A stretch of 64,000 bases of DNA from Epiperipatus broadwayi (taxonomy: Eukaryota > Onychophora > Udeonychophora > Euonychophora > Peripatidae). Below, piece by piece: positions 1 through 11,499 of this stretch. Every line of letters begins with the position of its first letter. Position 1 is the first letter of the stretch. The position numbers and the translations under genes were made by a program. The DNA is taken from assembly GCA_028023455.1 (NCBI GenBank), contig JAQFVV010000278.1:1028554-1092553 (forward strand). Reading direction: 5' to 3'. Under the pieces are notes generated by a model. The model did not search any database. It worked only from the letters and a program-made list of their open reading frames with translations, and was not told the DNA's origin.

Positions 1-877
1 TTATTCTATAAAGTAATCTGATGAAAACCAATAAAAATTGCTTCTCATTTTAAGCTATAATGAATAACAAATTATTGGTTCATTTTTTCATCATTGATTT
101 TTTTTTCATAATGCATATTTATCTACAATTTTAGTTATTTTTTTCTCTTTGTAATATCTTTTATTATTATTTTAATGTGAATTGTTGGTAAATGGTATTT
201 TCATAAAAATATTTTTTTCTCTAAATAAAAATAAAAATCATATATCTATATTTTTAATATTATGTTTACTCATTTTAGTTATGGTAATGTACTTCATAAA
301 GCTTTTAATTTTAATAGAACCTATTTTTAGATACAAGGAGAAAAAAGATAACATTAATATATTAAAAGCATCTTTATTTTCTTCAATTAGAAAATGAAAA
401 ATAAAAAGATTTCAAAGCAAAAAAAAAGTATTGGTTGTATTTATATGTAACCTATATTTATACAAAAAATTGAATAATAATATTTTTATAAATCATTTAT
501 AATATTTTAAATAATTTCATATGTATGTTATTTGTACTATCACTTAATTTCAATGTATATTTTAAATTTAAATTGGTATCTAATATGTGAATACCAAAAC
601 TTATTTATTCAAATTTAAATATATGTATTATTTAAGTTAATAGATGTGTCTGAAATTTGACATAACGATAGAATTGTGGATTTATCAGGTAATGATTTCT
701 AGGTGAATTTTTAACTTAAAAAAATAATAAAAGTTGAATTGTTTGATCAATACAAAATAGATAGCTGTGCTCATATTATACTCGAATATTATACTACAAC
801 TCATAGCATCTGACCCTATGATTATTATTGGTTTTATTTTTTATTTTTATTAAAAAAAACTATTAATAACAAACTAT
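1..877. other. AT-rich sequence, no gene seen
   Basis: Long A and T runs with short chance reading frames only. The one thing noted is the 15-nt motif ATTATACTCGAATAT at 775-789, which recurs inverted at 1546-1560 on the far side of the 878-1089 hairpin and may be the outer end of a larger foldback element. Confidence 0.5.
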
Positions 878-1089
878 ATATATAAAAGACATATTTTGCA
901 GGTTCATCCATGTTAAAAAATTTAAATATAGATATACCAACGTTTCGACTTGATCACACTAGTCATCCACTGGGTGATAAAAGATAGAAAGAGCCAGTGG
1001 ATGACTTGTGTGATCAAGTCGAAATGTCGGTATATCTATATTTAAATTTTTTAACATGGATGAACCTGCAAAATATGTCTTTTATATAT
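878..1089. repeat. Long near-perfect hairpin (96-bp arms)
   Basis: The left arm (878-973) and right arm (994-1089) are reverse complements over 96 bp with three mismatches by hand alignment, separated by a 20-nt loop (974-993). A short reading frame beginning at 997 and running through the right arm is a by-product of this structure. The form fits a foldback MITE or a recent inverted duplication. No transposase is present. Both ends fall in TA-rich sequence, so a target duplication cannot be read with confidence. The high arm identity implies recent origin or arm-to-arm correction. Confidence 0.9.
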
Positions 1090-2380
1090 GCAACCCGTGA
1101 AAATCTTTGTATCAACATATATATATATTTACTATCGCAAAGAATTCACATTGCATCAACAAAAAGGATCCATGTGTGTCATTGTTTGAAAAATGGATTA
1201 TCTAATTGTCTTATTTGCATATTGTGCCTCATTTGCATATTATATTCCATCAATTATTTAAACACACCTGTACTGCATAAATTTACTCAGCATTATGTTT
1301 CTGTCAGTTTTTTGCTTGGCTTAGTTCATTTAATTATATGACGTTTATTGTACTTTTTCATCAGAACTAAGTCAACAAATGCTTAAGAATTTCATACTTT
1401 CATGAGAAGTGTTAACAGTTTGAAAATTCATATATTTACAATAGAATAAATTTATGTTGCTTAGGCAAATGTTTGATGAAATTACAACCATAACAGTATA
1501 AGTTGCTTAATTTCAATGGTGTGTAATCCAAATTGGAAGAGTGTCATATTCGAGTATAATCATGATAACTAAATGGAAGGAAAGTCCAAATATTTATTTC
1601 AGGAATGAAATCTGATGTTGAGTGTTATTGGCAATAAAGGTTTTAAGCTGTGAGGAAACACTACTGAGGTAGATTGCAGATTACCATTGATAGTGTTCCT
1701 GAATAAAAATTTGAGAGAGTATAAAAAAGAGTTGAACCATTTCTTGTTATTTCTTTTCTGAGTACATTGAATTTCTTATTATCACATATTATTGAATAGC
1801 ATGCAAACCACATCAATCCCAGTATGTAACTAATTACAGATGTTTTATAGATTTAAAAGTAATTGTGTGACATTTATTGTATGCTTACAAAAATGAAAGG
1901 CATAGATATGAAAAATATGGCCACGTTTAAAAAAGGTGTAGCATTTATTCAAGATAAAATGGTACAAAATCCATATAGTTTCAAGATTTAGCTTAAATTA
2001 GTCATTATAAAACATTTCTGTTCCCTGCAATAAATTAAAAAGAAATTTCAACCATGAATGAAAAGTGCAAATATTTTGAAACTTGGTTAGAAAAACTGGC
2101 AAAATTGCCCATAACTATCTGGGTAAAATAAATCTTATTTACATATTTTATTTAATATGACATTGACAGATTTTCTGTTATACTGATCTAATAGATTGCC
2201 ATACTCAGTGGCATGATCTGTGAAAATGGAACATTTGACTTATGAATTTGAAACAAGCAATATTGGAGAGGAATGATGCTATGTATTGGGTTATTGTGAC
2301 ACAATATATATTTTGGCCATAATAAAAATTAAAAAAATTAAAAATTGAGTCATCTTTTGCAAATAGGAAAACATTCCATT
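1090..2380. other. AT-rich sequence, no gene identified
   Basis: No reading frame resembling a known protein. The part from about 1550 to 2400 lies next to the 3' side of the minus-strand LINE carcass and could contain its 3' untranslated region, but nothing in the sequence proves this. Confidence 0.4.
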
Positions 2381-2389
2381 CTGATAGAT

Positions 2390-5260
2390 AGATGTAAAGA
2401 TGAGCCTCAGATATATGCTTTTATTACAAACAGAAGTTTGTAATAGGCCATTAAAAAGCCACATCTATGGTTATAGTAAACAAGTGTTTGACTAAGACTA
2501 GGATTCATTATAAAAATTTTCACAATGGGATGTAGCACTTTTTTGCAAAATGCATTGGTGAATGTGTTCATGATGAGTCTGTTTAAATAATGACTTAATT
2601 GCACTTTAGATAGATTAATTTGGATGCTGAGAAAGAATGGGAGTTTATTCATAAAAAATGATGGTAGTTTATGCGTCTGTTGATAGTTGCCATAGATGAT
2701 TTGCAAACTTTTTTGTGGAAACAATTGATGTTTGGAATTTATTTAAAATATTGAAAATGATGGGATAATTTGGAGATTTCTGGAGATTATTATTCATTAT
2801 AGAATGAAAAATACTGCTTGGACAGTACTTCCAAGATGAGGAAGACAAAGACCTTCAGTGCATTGTTTAATTTTTGTAATTAGGGGAATCTATATAAATT
2901 GCAAATAGCAATGATGCAAATAGTTAACCTTGTGACCAGGTTTGAAATATGTTTACAGTTGCATATATTTTTTTAAGTCAATTGTTTTATTAGTAATGCA
3001 GTTCTGGGTGGAAATCTTCAGATTATTGTGTCCAGACAGATGTTTGTGTACAACAGTGAAGAAATGTGCCCAAATGACTAGATCAAATGATGCCTCCAAA
3101 TTGACTTGACATGCAATGTAATCTGTTTGTTTCTTTGGTAAACAAGATTGATTCTTATATAAAAAATAGTTTGAGAAGCATGGTGACTTTTTATTCATAA
3201 TGTAAATTTGATAGATTTGGGAGAATAAGTTTATTCAGGTTTTTTTTAAAATTATTCTTGCAAATAATTTTTTAATCACAGTCCTCAGATGGAATAAGAC
3301 AAGAGTTATTTATAGAGGGGTATACTGTATTTGATTCTTTTTGAGACAATTATGTTGTTTGAAAGGTTGTGGCTATTAATATTCCTTGAGCACACTTGAT
3401 CATAGCATTTACATGGAATAAAATTTGTGATATAGTTAAATTGTATGTAGTCATTAGCTGGAATAGGATACACAGGTGGGGAATTGTGTGCTTCAAAGTT
3501 TATGATTAGCTGGTATATTTCTTCCTTTATAATAAAATATTCTTGAAGAGATTGTGTACTGTCGTGGATGGTGGGCAGATATTGATCAGATGCTGTGCTC
3601 AACAATTTCCAAGTCAACATTAATACCAGAAAAGAGAGCATTGTGTTTTGATAAAATAGGAACGTTGAAGATTAGAAGTGGATATGATGCAGCATAATTT
3701 ACAGTGCTTCTTATGAGCTTTGAGAGATTTGGTATTATGTTTTAATCTATGTGTCATTATTTCATTCGGGTTGTAATTTGAGATCAATGTTTGCTTCATT
3801 TTGTAGTTTACAGATAAAAGCTTTGTTATCATTAATTTGAAAGCTGGTCTGCAGAATTGTATTTAAATCTTCAATATGCTGCTTTTTCAGAATATTTGAG
3901 TGAGAACTTGTTAATCAGTTAGATCAGCAATTGTTTAAAAAAATTGTGAAAACTAAGTTTCAACTGGAGGAAGATTCTGCAACTGAGAATAATAATAATT
4001 TGTAATTATTGTAATAAAAATTAATCTATATTTAATTTAATTTTACAGAAACATCACATTTAAATATAAACTTATAAATTGATGTGCTATTTTGAAACCA
4101 TCTATAATTTAGTGTTACACAAGTGTGGTCTAAAAATGAAATGCTGGATAGATGTGTTGAAGCATTAAAATGGGATGGAGATGCAAAAAAAGTGATCATA
4201 GGAAAATAAATCTTGCCTACCAATAAGTGAAACTGACTTTGGAGGCAAGGATAAATATTATAGAATGATAAGTTCATTAAGTTTAGATTGTAATTTATAC
4301 AGTAGTTCATTATAGCAGCAGTTGAAGTCACCACAATTGATAGTTATTTCAGGACTGATTATGATTATTGTTAGGCAATGAGGAATATCTTGATTACATC
4401 TTTGGATCTTTGACTTGAGTATACTGATATGTGGTACAATAGTTGTAACTGATGATTACAAGAAGGGATAGAGAAATTTTTGTACATATCAAAACTTCTA
4501 CACTCTGTAGTTATCTGATATTTACTTTATGTACAAAAATGTGATCTTTATTTAGAACACTGATAATAGCTGACTGATATGATGATGAAATTTTGTTGTT
4601 TTAGAACAAAAACGTTGCATTGGTGGTTCTTTAGAAATTGAGTTAGCTGTGTAATTCCTTTGTATAAATATAAATCACATACATTCATTGGAGCTCTGAT
4701 TATATTATTCATGTTATGTATTTGGGTTGATGAATAATCACTTTTTGTTGACATGTTTAATGTTTGGATTAGATATTTCATTTTTTTTTGTTCTCAGAAA
4801 CTGAAGAGGAGATTTGATCCATTGCATCATGTGGTTTTTGTTTTATTAGTGGGAAATTTTTATAATGCAGCATGGTGGGATATGAAAACTAAATTTTGTG
4901 CTGCAACTCAGTTTGGTCCATTGTTTTGTAGGTTATATCTAAATCCTGTGTGTTGATCTCAGATTGGTCTACAACATTGCCAGCATGAACTTCCAAGAAT
5001 GCCTCTTGAGATGGTATTTCCAATGTTATTGGTTTGTTTGAAGTATTTGTTTTGGTAGCATTGAGATTTTTAGATTATTTTGTATGTTTTTCCTCCCAAG
5101 TAGATACTGTCAGTACATGTGGCAAGGCCAGCAGAGTACATTCTTATGGGTGTGATTATTTCTGAAGTGGGGTGAAGTGTTTTCAGATACATTTGTTCAT
5201 GACTTAGATTTCTGTTCATTACTGCACAGGTGGTTTATTACTTTCCCTATAGTTTAACAA
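2390..5260 (-). pseudogene. Decayed non-LTR retrotransposon (LINE)
   Basis: This is a carcass of a LINE read on the minus strand, with an endonuclease followed by a reverse transcriptase that once copied element RNA into chromosomal DNA. The pieces appear in the expected order from high to low coordinate. A 50-codon open stretch at about 5060-4890 may be ORF1 or linker. Next come endonuclease pieces at about 4.75-4.03 kb, including the GDFN motif (codons at 4332-4321). Then comes a reverse-transcriptase start ending in a KYSIPLYK-like motif near 3306, and an RT core with VNLEASFDLV near 3112-3063, matching the DLxKAFDxVWH motif typical of Jockey/CR1-type LINEs. The YxDD catalytic box was not found. 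Stops and frameshifts break every segment, so it cannot be active. The clade is inferred from motifs only, and both boundaries are approximate. Confidence 0.72.
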
Positions 5261-5588
5261 TCCTACTTGTTGTAATTAAACATATGATTCTTAATTGTTA
5301 TTTATTAAATATATATTTTATTTCTTATTTCATTTTATTAACACTCTCATAATATTCCAATATTATTTCAGCTGCACTTTTCCAGGGTATTCTATAGCTT
5401 TTTCTTATCATTTCTATCATATATTTTTGATTTTATTTTTATTTCAGTGATTTGATTATTTTTCACATATTCTTATGATATAAGAAAGAAGTTCTTAAGA
5501 AAATACTTGTAATTGTGACATAACACCAACTATTTAGATATTTTATTTTTACTATATGGAATAATCTAAAAATAATAGTATAAAATTA
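5261..5588. other. AT-rich spacer, nothing seen
   Basis: Pyrimidine-rich AT sequence between the LINE carcass and the tRNA-like SINE. It may include the 5' end of the LINE, but no motif supports that. Confidence 0.4.
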
Positions 5589-5690
5589 TTGTCAAGAATT
5601 GGTGGTCAAGAGGTCAGCACAGCTGCCTTACAAGCAGTTGTCCTGGGTTAGTGGGTTCACTTCCCAGCCGATGTTATGACACATGAAAAA
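5589..5690 (+). mobile_element. tRNA-derived SINE, copy 1
   Basis: The sequence has a tRNA-like layout: an acceptor-like start near 5596 (ATTGG), an anticodon-arm palindrome (GCTGC, loop, GCAGT), a T-arm with GGGTTCACTTCCC, the acceptor-like end CCGATG, and then an A run. Four other copies lie at 27.43, 43.43, 50.80 and 55.95 kb. As in three of those, TGTCA stands just before the acceptor start and TGACA just after the acceptor end, so the pairing extends beyond the normal acceptor stem. The copy is mutated at former CpG sites (CCCAGCC where others have CCCGGCC). It is a retroposed repeat rather than a functional tRNA gene. Confidence 0.75.
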
Positions 5691-6995
5691 AAATTATCAC
5701 TTATCCATGACAATATTAGAATATTTATATATTATACTAGACAACCTGCACCAAATGTCTATTGACAGAGACTGTCACTAGGCACATTATTTACCTATAA
5801 TAATTATTTTCATGTTGACTTGGATATTAATTAAATGCCTACACAGCTTCTCACCTATAGATAAATTCATTATTGCTGCTAGATCCAAAAGAGTAGAGAT
5901 TTTTTTTAAGTAAAATTTATTCTTAGTCATATTAGACTAATCGGTTCATGCATCAATAATTCTCTATGCTATGTGAGAGTGCAAATGGCCTCTGTTGAGG
6001 TTAGAGTAGTTTTACAACCTCAATAGGGTTGAAATGGAACATAGCTCTCTCACGATAAATAATTTTATTTGAAAGTATTTTTAGGAGATCGAGGAATTGA
6101 TCCCAGCTCCAATATTTTTTATTGCTTTGTAAGAGAAATATTTATTGTTGTAGTTTCCGGTGTTCTTAGCATGCCTTTTATACATGTGCAGCGATGAGTT
6201 CCCCACATACTTTAACCTCAGGAAGAAGGCAAATTTTTAGATCTATGCTAGCACCAAAAAGTTATTATTATTAACTTATTTTCTCTTACAAAAGCAACAG
6301 TTTATCATTACCCAAGAGTGGATGATAGTTTTGTGTTTATTGCTTGTGAGGTCTTTGCATACTAGTGAAAAGTAATTACATGTTTAGAGAATAAATATAT
6401 CATATTCATGAATTGATGTATTGAGTAGCTAAGCTTTGCTCTAGCTTGTGTGAGAACCGATCTTTATTCTAAATTTATGTTCGTAAATTTGAATTCAGGA
6501 AAGCAGTATGCATCATAGTCGGTTCCTGCAGAAGAAAGTCATCACTGAACTGGTAAGAAAGGAATAACGAACTCATGTTGGGCTATAGCAATAAATACGC
6601 ATATGTGTGCAGTAATATTTTTATCAAAGTTTAACATAAGTTTTACATAACATTTTAGAAGTATGTTTTTGTTTATTTGATTAATTAATTTAGGTTTGAA
6701 AATTGGTATAACTAAAGAATAAATAAACCATTTATATTTAAAATAAATAATTTATGTATATTTGTGAAACAGTTAATTTAATCAATTTTATTTATGGTGA
6801 TAATAGGATTGAGAATGAACTAAAACAGCCATTTAATATTGTCTGTGTGCGTGTGTGTCTGTTAGTAATGGTATAGATAAATATTCTCTATTTGGCTAAG
6901 TAATGTATCATCTGGTGCATCCTTTATGGTTATTTAACCTAAAAATTTTAGTTATTACAGACCATTTCAAATCATTTTATATCCATTAATCAATA
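5691..6995. other. AT-rich sequence with short inverted repeats
   Basis: No gene seen. Two imperfect foldbacks are visible. One pairs the GTGAGAG and CTCTCAC segments around a central CCTC...GAGG palindrome at about 5970-6055. The other pairs TTTGTAAGAGAAA near 6128 with TTTCTCTTACAAAA near 6280. These may be remnants of an old palindromic element, but boundaries cannot be drawn. Confidence 0.4.

Positions 6996-7049
<54 letters not shown>
6996..7049. repeat. (ATT)n microsatellite
   Basis: An uninterrupted run of TTA/ATT trinucleotides about 50 nt long. A second such tract lies at 14484-14556. Confidence 0.95.
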
Positions 7050-7050
<1 letters not shown>

Positions 7051-7240
7051 CTTTTTAATATTATTTTTTTGTAAATAAATTATTGGTTTATTGATTAAAA
7101 CTTGAATCTCATATTTTAGATTAAGTAAATTATATTGTAATATTAATTTAAAGCCTTTACATATTTACATGTTGCAACAAATACATTAAATTACTCAGTT
7201 AATTAAGAATTAACAATCATTTATGTATATTCAATTCTAA

Positions 7241-7320
7241 ATATCACATGATCACCATCTCTTATACTAACACATAATTGGCACAGGGTGGCACCACTGT
7301 ATGGAGAGTTTTGCCTTGTT
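7241..7320. repeat. Short foldback piece of repeat family A
   Basis: The sequence begins ATATCACATGATCACCATCTC and ends with ACTGTATGGAGAGTTTTGCC. Both are terminal motifs of the family A repeats that dominate 41.8-57 kb. Here the outer end and the inner end are joined directly, so this is a much shortened copy. Confidence 0.7.
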
Positions 7321-7360
7321 TATATACAATTCTATTTACTAATGCAGAGATTGTATGCAA

Positions 7361-7850
7361 TTTAATCAAAAGGATTACACCCTAATCACAAACACTGTAA
7401 TGTTTGTTATACTAATTCCATGATATATTGTTGAGTACTGAGAATACTCTCAAACCAAAGCACAGGATAGAGATTTTTGAAAACGGCACATCTTTTGAAT
7501 CCAAATTTAGTTATATAGGCTAATCTAAAGCATTTTAGTTTGAGAACAAGAAGATGTTTCTTTGTTCACTTTATATCCATTAATTTGTTTCTATGCATTA
7601 ACTTTGTAAATTTTTTTTTTCATTTTACTAAGGGAATAAATAAACATCTTTATACTCTCAAATTAAGATGCTTTAGATTGCCTTATAACTAGATTTAAGT
7701 TCAAAGGTAATATGGTTGCTTTTATCTTTTCAATAGTCTCTATCTTGCGCATGAGTTTGAGAGTATCTTTAGTACTCAACAAAATATCATTCAGCTATTA
7801 TAACAAACATTACAGCACATGTGGTTATAGTGTAAATCCCTTGACTTTAA
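7361..7850. mobile_element. Palindromic TIR element (about 490 bp)
   Basis: The left arm (about 7361-7600) and right arm (about 7622-7850) are inverted copies. Matching blocks include GTAATGTTTGTTATA, TTGTTGAGTACT, ATACTCTCAAAC and CTAATCTAAAGCAT against its partner. Divergence is moderate, with indels. There is no coding capacity, so it looks like a non-autonomous foldback DNA element mobilised by an unidentified transposase. Exact ends and target duplication are uncertain. Confidence 0.75.
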
Positions 7851-8694
7851 ATTAAACATTTATATATCTTAATAACTTATGATCTTATTTTATTAACTTT
7901 CCTATTTACATTTTATTAATTACTAAAGGTAATGTCTGAATAAACTTTTATTAGTTGTTGAATTAAATAAACCAGTGCTTAATTTATTTTGTGCTTTATA
8001 ATTTATATTCTTCAATTATTATTTTATATGTCTTATGTTATTATATTTTTGAAATAAATTTATATATAGTATTCATACTGAATAAATTGTTTATGTAAAT
8101 GATAATAAATAAGTCTATTTATAATAATATAGATCTTTATCCTCTAATGTAGTAAGCTATTTAATAAGTTAATTAAAGTGAAAGGTTGAAAATCTCTGGC
8201 ATGCATTGAACAATATAATATTAAAATCACATAATTGTAATGTGATTTAAATGAGATATACATATTAACAGTTCATCACTATTTAAGATGGCATAAAATG
8301 TCATAAGCTGGCTATAGCAAAGATTTTATATTTAATTTGATCTAGGCATATTCAAATTTTGTAGTTTTAGAATATTTTGATTATTTAATTTATTTCACCT
8401 TGATATTATGCTATATGTCGTTGATTTTGTGTGTAATTATACTTCTTATAAAAACTTGGATACAAAGTTAAAAGTGAATTTACTTTTGACTTAATGTATT
8501 TCAGACAAGTATAATAATTAGATGACATAATTCTAAACTTGAACTACCTGTTTATAATCGGTACTGTGCTTCACTACATCAGAAGTGAAGCATTGTTTTA
8601 TAAATAACAAACTTCTTCTTAAATTTCTAGTGTGTAAATGTGTTTGTGTATATATGTAATAATTTTCAAGGCTAAATGGATTTGTAAGTAATAG
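7851..8694. other. AT-rich sequence, no gene seen
   Basis: A short local palindrome (CTTCACTACATCAGAAGTGAAG, near 8571) is the only structure noted. Confidence 0.45.
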
Positions 8695-8862
8695 TTAAAA
8701 AACTGTCAGCACTTAGACCCTCCCAATATCAATAACAGTCAACAATTTCAAACTGTTTTAAGGCAACTTCCTTTATTATTAAAAGGAGGTTGCCTTGACA
8801 ACAGTTTGTAATTGTTGATTGTTATTGATATTGGGATTGTCTAAGTGTTGACAGGTTTTTAA
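8695..8862. mobile_element. Short foldback MITE (about 168 bp)
   Basis: The arms at 8695-8774 and 8781-8862 are inverted copies with several mismatches around an AT loop. The outermost motif reads TTAAAAACCTGTCAACACTT on the minus side. A single diverged arm of the same family is present at 61045-61138, which shows that this is an interspersed family and not a local accident. Confidence 0.82.
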
Positions 8863-9059
8863 TAATATATGTATATATTACATTATAATTTAAAATGAAA
8901 TTAGCCAGTTAATACAATTGCAATAGTAGTTTTTTATTAAAGACCATCTATATAAAATTTTTTAAAAAAAATTCACTTTTTCTTTAATGACTAAATTTTT
9001 AAATAAATTTTAATTTTGAATAAATATTTTTTTGTACATTATGTGTATTATTAACAATA

Positions 9060-9176
9060 TCCAACTATAAATTTACATTGAAAAACTAAATGGTACCCAC
9101 CACCTGGTTGAAAAAATAAATGGTGCAGCCGTATTATAAAATGTGCTCTTAAGTGCAAAAAGGTTGGGGACCCCTG
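9060..9176 (-). mobile_element. Truncated hAT-type transposon end
   Basis: Read on the minus strand, the segment opens with CAGGGGTCCCCAACC at 9176, the kind of terminal inverted repeat carried by many hAT elements. It continues into unique-looking sequence. No partner end was found within about 1 kb, so the element is truncated or interrupted. Confidence 0.5.
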
Positions 9177-9448
9177 GACTATATAATATAGACATTATCT
9201 TCACTCAAAGCAGCCATTACTTGTTCTATTTAAAGAAACAAAAACAATAAATGAGAATTAATTTTGTTTATATATAGATGAAAATTGATGCTAGGTTGTA
9301 TTGTGAATTTATTGTTTTAAATAATTTCCATGTACTGCATATTTTTTTACATAATTTCCAGTTTAATGCACTTGGTTTACAAATATGTATTTAAATACTC
9401 CCAGTAGATATATATATAACTATATTTTGATACTCTGTCATAATGATT

Positions 9449-10422
9449 ATTAGTGTAAAAAATATTAAGTCAGAGTTTAAAATTAGTAAAATTTATTGTA
9501 CCAAGTATACTTTTAATGCTTTCGCACCATATTCATGGTCAGTCTACTAAGAAATTAATTTTTTGCCGATTTAATTTTTTTTTTTTGGTTCATTATGTAT
9601 TCATTTTGTATAATGAACCATATCTCTTTTAATTTACATTTGTGACTATTCTCTCTTTGCACATTATTTCAACAACTCAGATTGCAGCTATTTCTGTAGT
9701 TTTTTCCATTATTATAAAAGACTATTGAAGAGTGGCATCAATCATTGACTTACATTTCTTATACATTAAGAAGGCTGGGTCATTCTAGTTGTAGGATTTG
9801 ACTCTCATCTCACCATAATATATTTATGGACAGTCTTTTTGGATGCAGCTTACAACATAGATCATATTGACATGGTCTTATGTTTAAATTTATTTTTGTG
9901 TTGTAAATAATCTTAAATTTATATTGGATTTAGAACTCCCATAATCTTCAATAAGCTTATTAACAACACAAAGGAAAAAATTCTAGCATTGGACAGGCCC
10001 AATGTGATATGTTGTAAGCTGCAGTCAAAGAGACTGTTCATATAGATAGTATGGTGAGACAAAGGCAAAATTTAGAACTAGAATGACTCAATATTCTCTA
10101 ATGTAGAGAATATCTAAGACCAAGTCCAACATCAGTGATTCATTAGTCTTTTATAATTATGAAAATATGGCCATGGTTATGATCTAAATGTTGTTAAAAT
10201 TATGTATGAATAGACAAATGGTCACAAATATAAAATGAAAGAGATGGTTCATTAGATAAAATGAACATATAATGAACCAATAATCAAATAGCATACGAAC
10301 TCAGCTAAAAGTTAATGTTCTCAGCAGACTAACCATGAATATAAGGTGAAATCATTGATATTATACTTGGAGCAATACGTTTTACTAAATTAAAACTCTG
10401 ACTTAGTATTTCATTTACATTA
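9449..10422. mobile_element. Large palindromic TIR element (about 970 bp)
   Basis: Inverted arms run from about 9449 to 9890 and from about 9970 to 10422. Strong matching blocks are TAAGTCAGAGTTT, CCAAGTATA, the GGTTCATTAT...ATAATGAACC segment, TTATAAAAGACTA, GGGTCATTCTAG and GCAGCTTACAACAT. The arms are clearly diverged and carry indels, indicating an old copy. An inner palindrome (TTCATTATGTATTCATTTTG region) lies within each arm, suggesting nested foldbacks. There is no open frame of note, so it is a non-autonomous DNA element. Confidence 0.82.
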
Positions 10423-10859
10423 ATATATATTGTGCCCTTGTCTGTAGGTCATAACAAGGTAGAATGGTCAATTACTAAAAAAATTTTAAATTTTAAGATA
10501 TGTTTGTATGATATATAAATAATAGTAGGATAATTAGATTTTATAGTACAATTTAAAGCTAAAAATACCTGGTATATAAAAATGTAAAGGATTATTTTAA
10601 AGGAAAATAGTTAAATAAAGCTTAATGATATCCTTGCTTATGGTTGTAAAAGCTGGCCATATAAAATAACACAGCTATAAATAGTTAAAAGTATATTAAT
10701 AATTTGAATGTAATATTTTAAAACTAATAAATTAAATAAATGCTAGATGTAGTGTTATAAGTATATTTAATAGTCAAAATTAATAGAGTATATTTTAAAA
10801 TAAACTTTGGGATGGTGAGAGTTATATTTAGTTCAACATTTTAAAATTATTTTCCAAAT
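10423..10859. other. AT-rich sequence, nothing seen
   Basis: Short spacer with no motif, repeat or reading frame that I can support. Confidence 0.4.
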
Positions 10860-11320
10860 TTTTTATAAAATATATCAGTTTTGGTAATTTAGACCGAGAC
10901 GTAAATGAAAAATCATCTGATAAAGTTAGTAATCACGTGACTGTATATTATATACCTTCACACACACACTTGTTAGAATAATAATAAAGTTTGTGAATAT
11001 GAAACTAAATATAATTGCTATCGATCCTTAAAGTAAAAGTTGAGATATTAAATATTGTTTTAATAATTGTTTTTAAAGTTTAAATGATTTTGATAAAACT
11101 ATAATTGAATTTAAAAGTACTAGTCTAAATAATATTTAAGACATGACGTCATCAATTCTTTATTTTTAAAAGTCTAGTCTGTTATAAAACTAAAATGTGT
11201 AAATTTGTTTGCGCTAAAATAAAGTTATTAACCAATCAACAGAGGTAATTGGGCAGACAAAATATAAGAATTAGACGGAGCGGGAGAAGAAAGTAATGTG
11301 TAAGTGAAGGAGAAAGTAAC
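10860..11320 (+). promoter_or_regulatory. Candidate CpG-retaining promoter-like region
   Basis: CpG dinucleotides, rare elsewhere, recur here. Visible elements in order are an E-box CACGTG (10934-10939), a full CRE palindrome TGACGTCA (11144-11151), a CCAAT box (11232-11236), a TATA-like AATATAA (about 11261) and a G-rich segment GACGGAGCGGGAG starting near 11274. This order and spacing suit a polymerase II promoter with a start site near 11290. Each motif could arise by chance, and no transcript evidence is available. The decayed reading frame at 11500 follows. Confidence 0.35.
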
Positions 11321-11499
11321 ATATTTTTTTAGCTGATAACACCGTAGCTAGAAAAGTGATATAAATTTAAAATTTCGTATTTATTTTAAAAGTTTTTTTT
11401 TAACATATAATATTTTGACTGCCTCTACATGGATTGCTAATTTTAAAAGTTATCTTACCAGGATATTTTATGCGAGTTTAACCAAAACCCTACAGTAAA

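Noticed and set aside
997-1341. 114-codon plus-strand ORF
   Set aside because: It starts within the right arm of the 878-1089 hairpin and shows no protein family features.
3306-3641. 111-codon minus-strand ORF as a stand-alone gene
   Set aside because: Its residues align with the early reverse-transcriptase region of the LINE carcass, so it is listed as part of that element.
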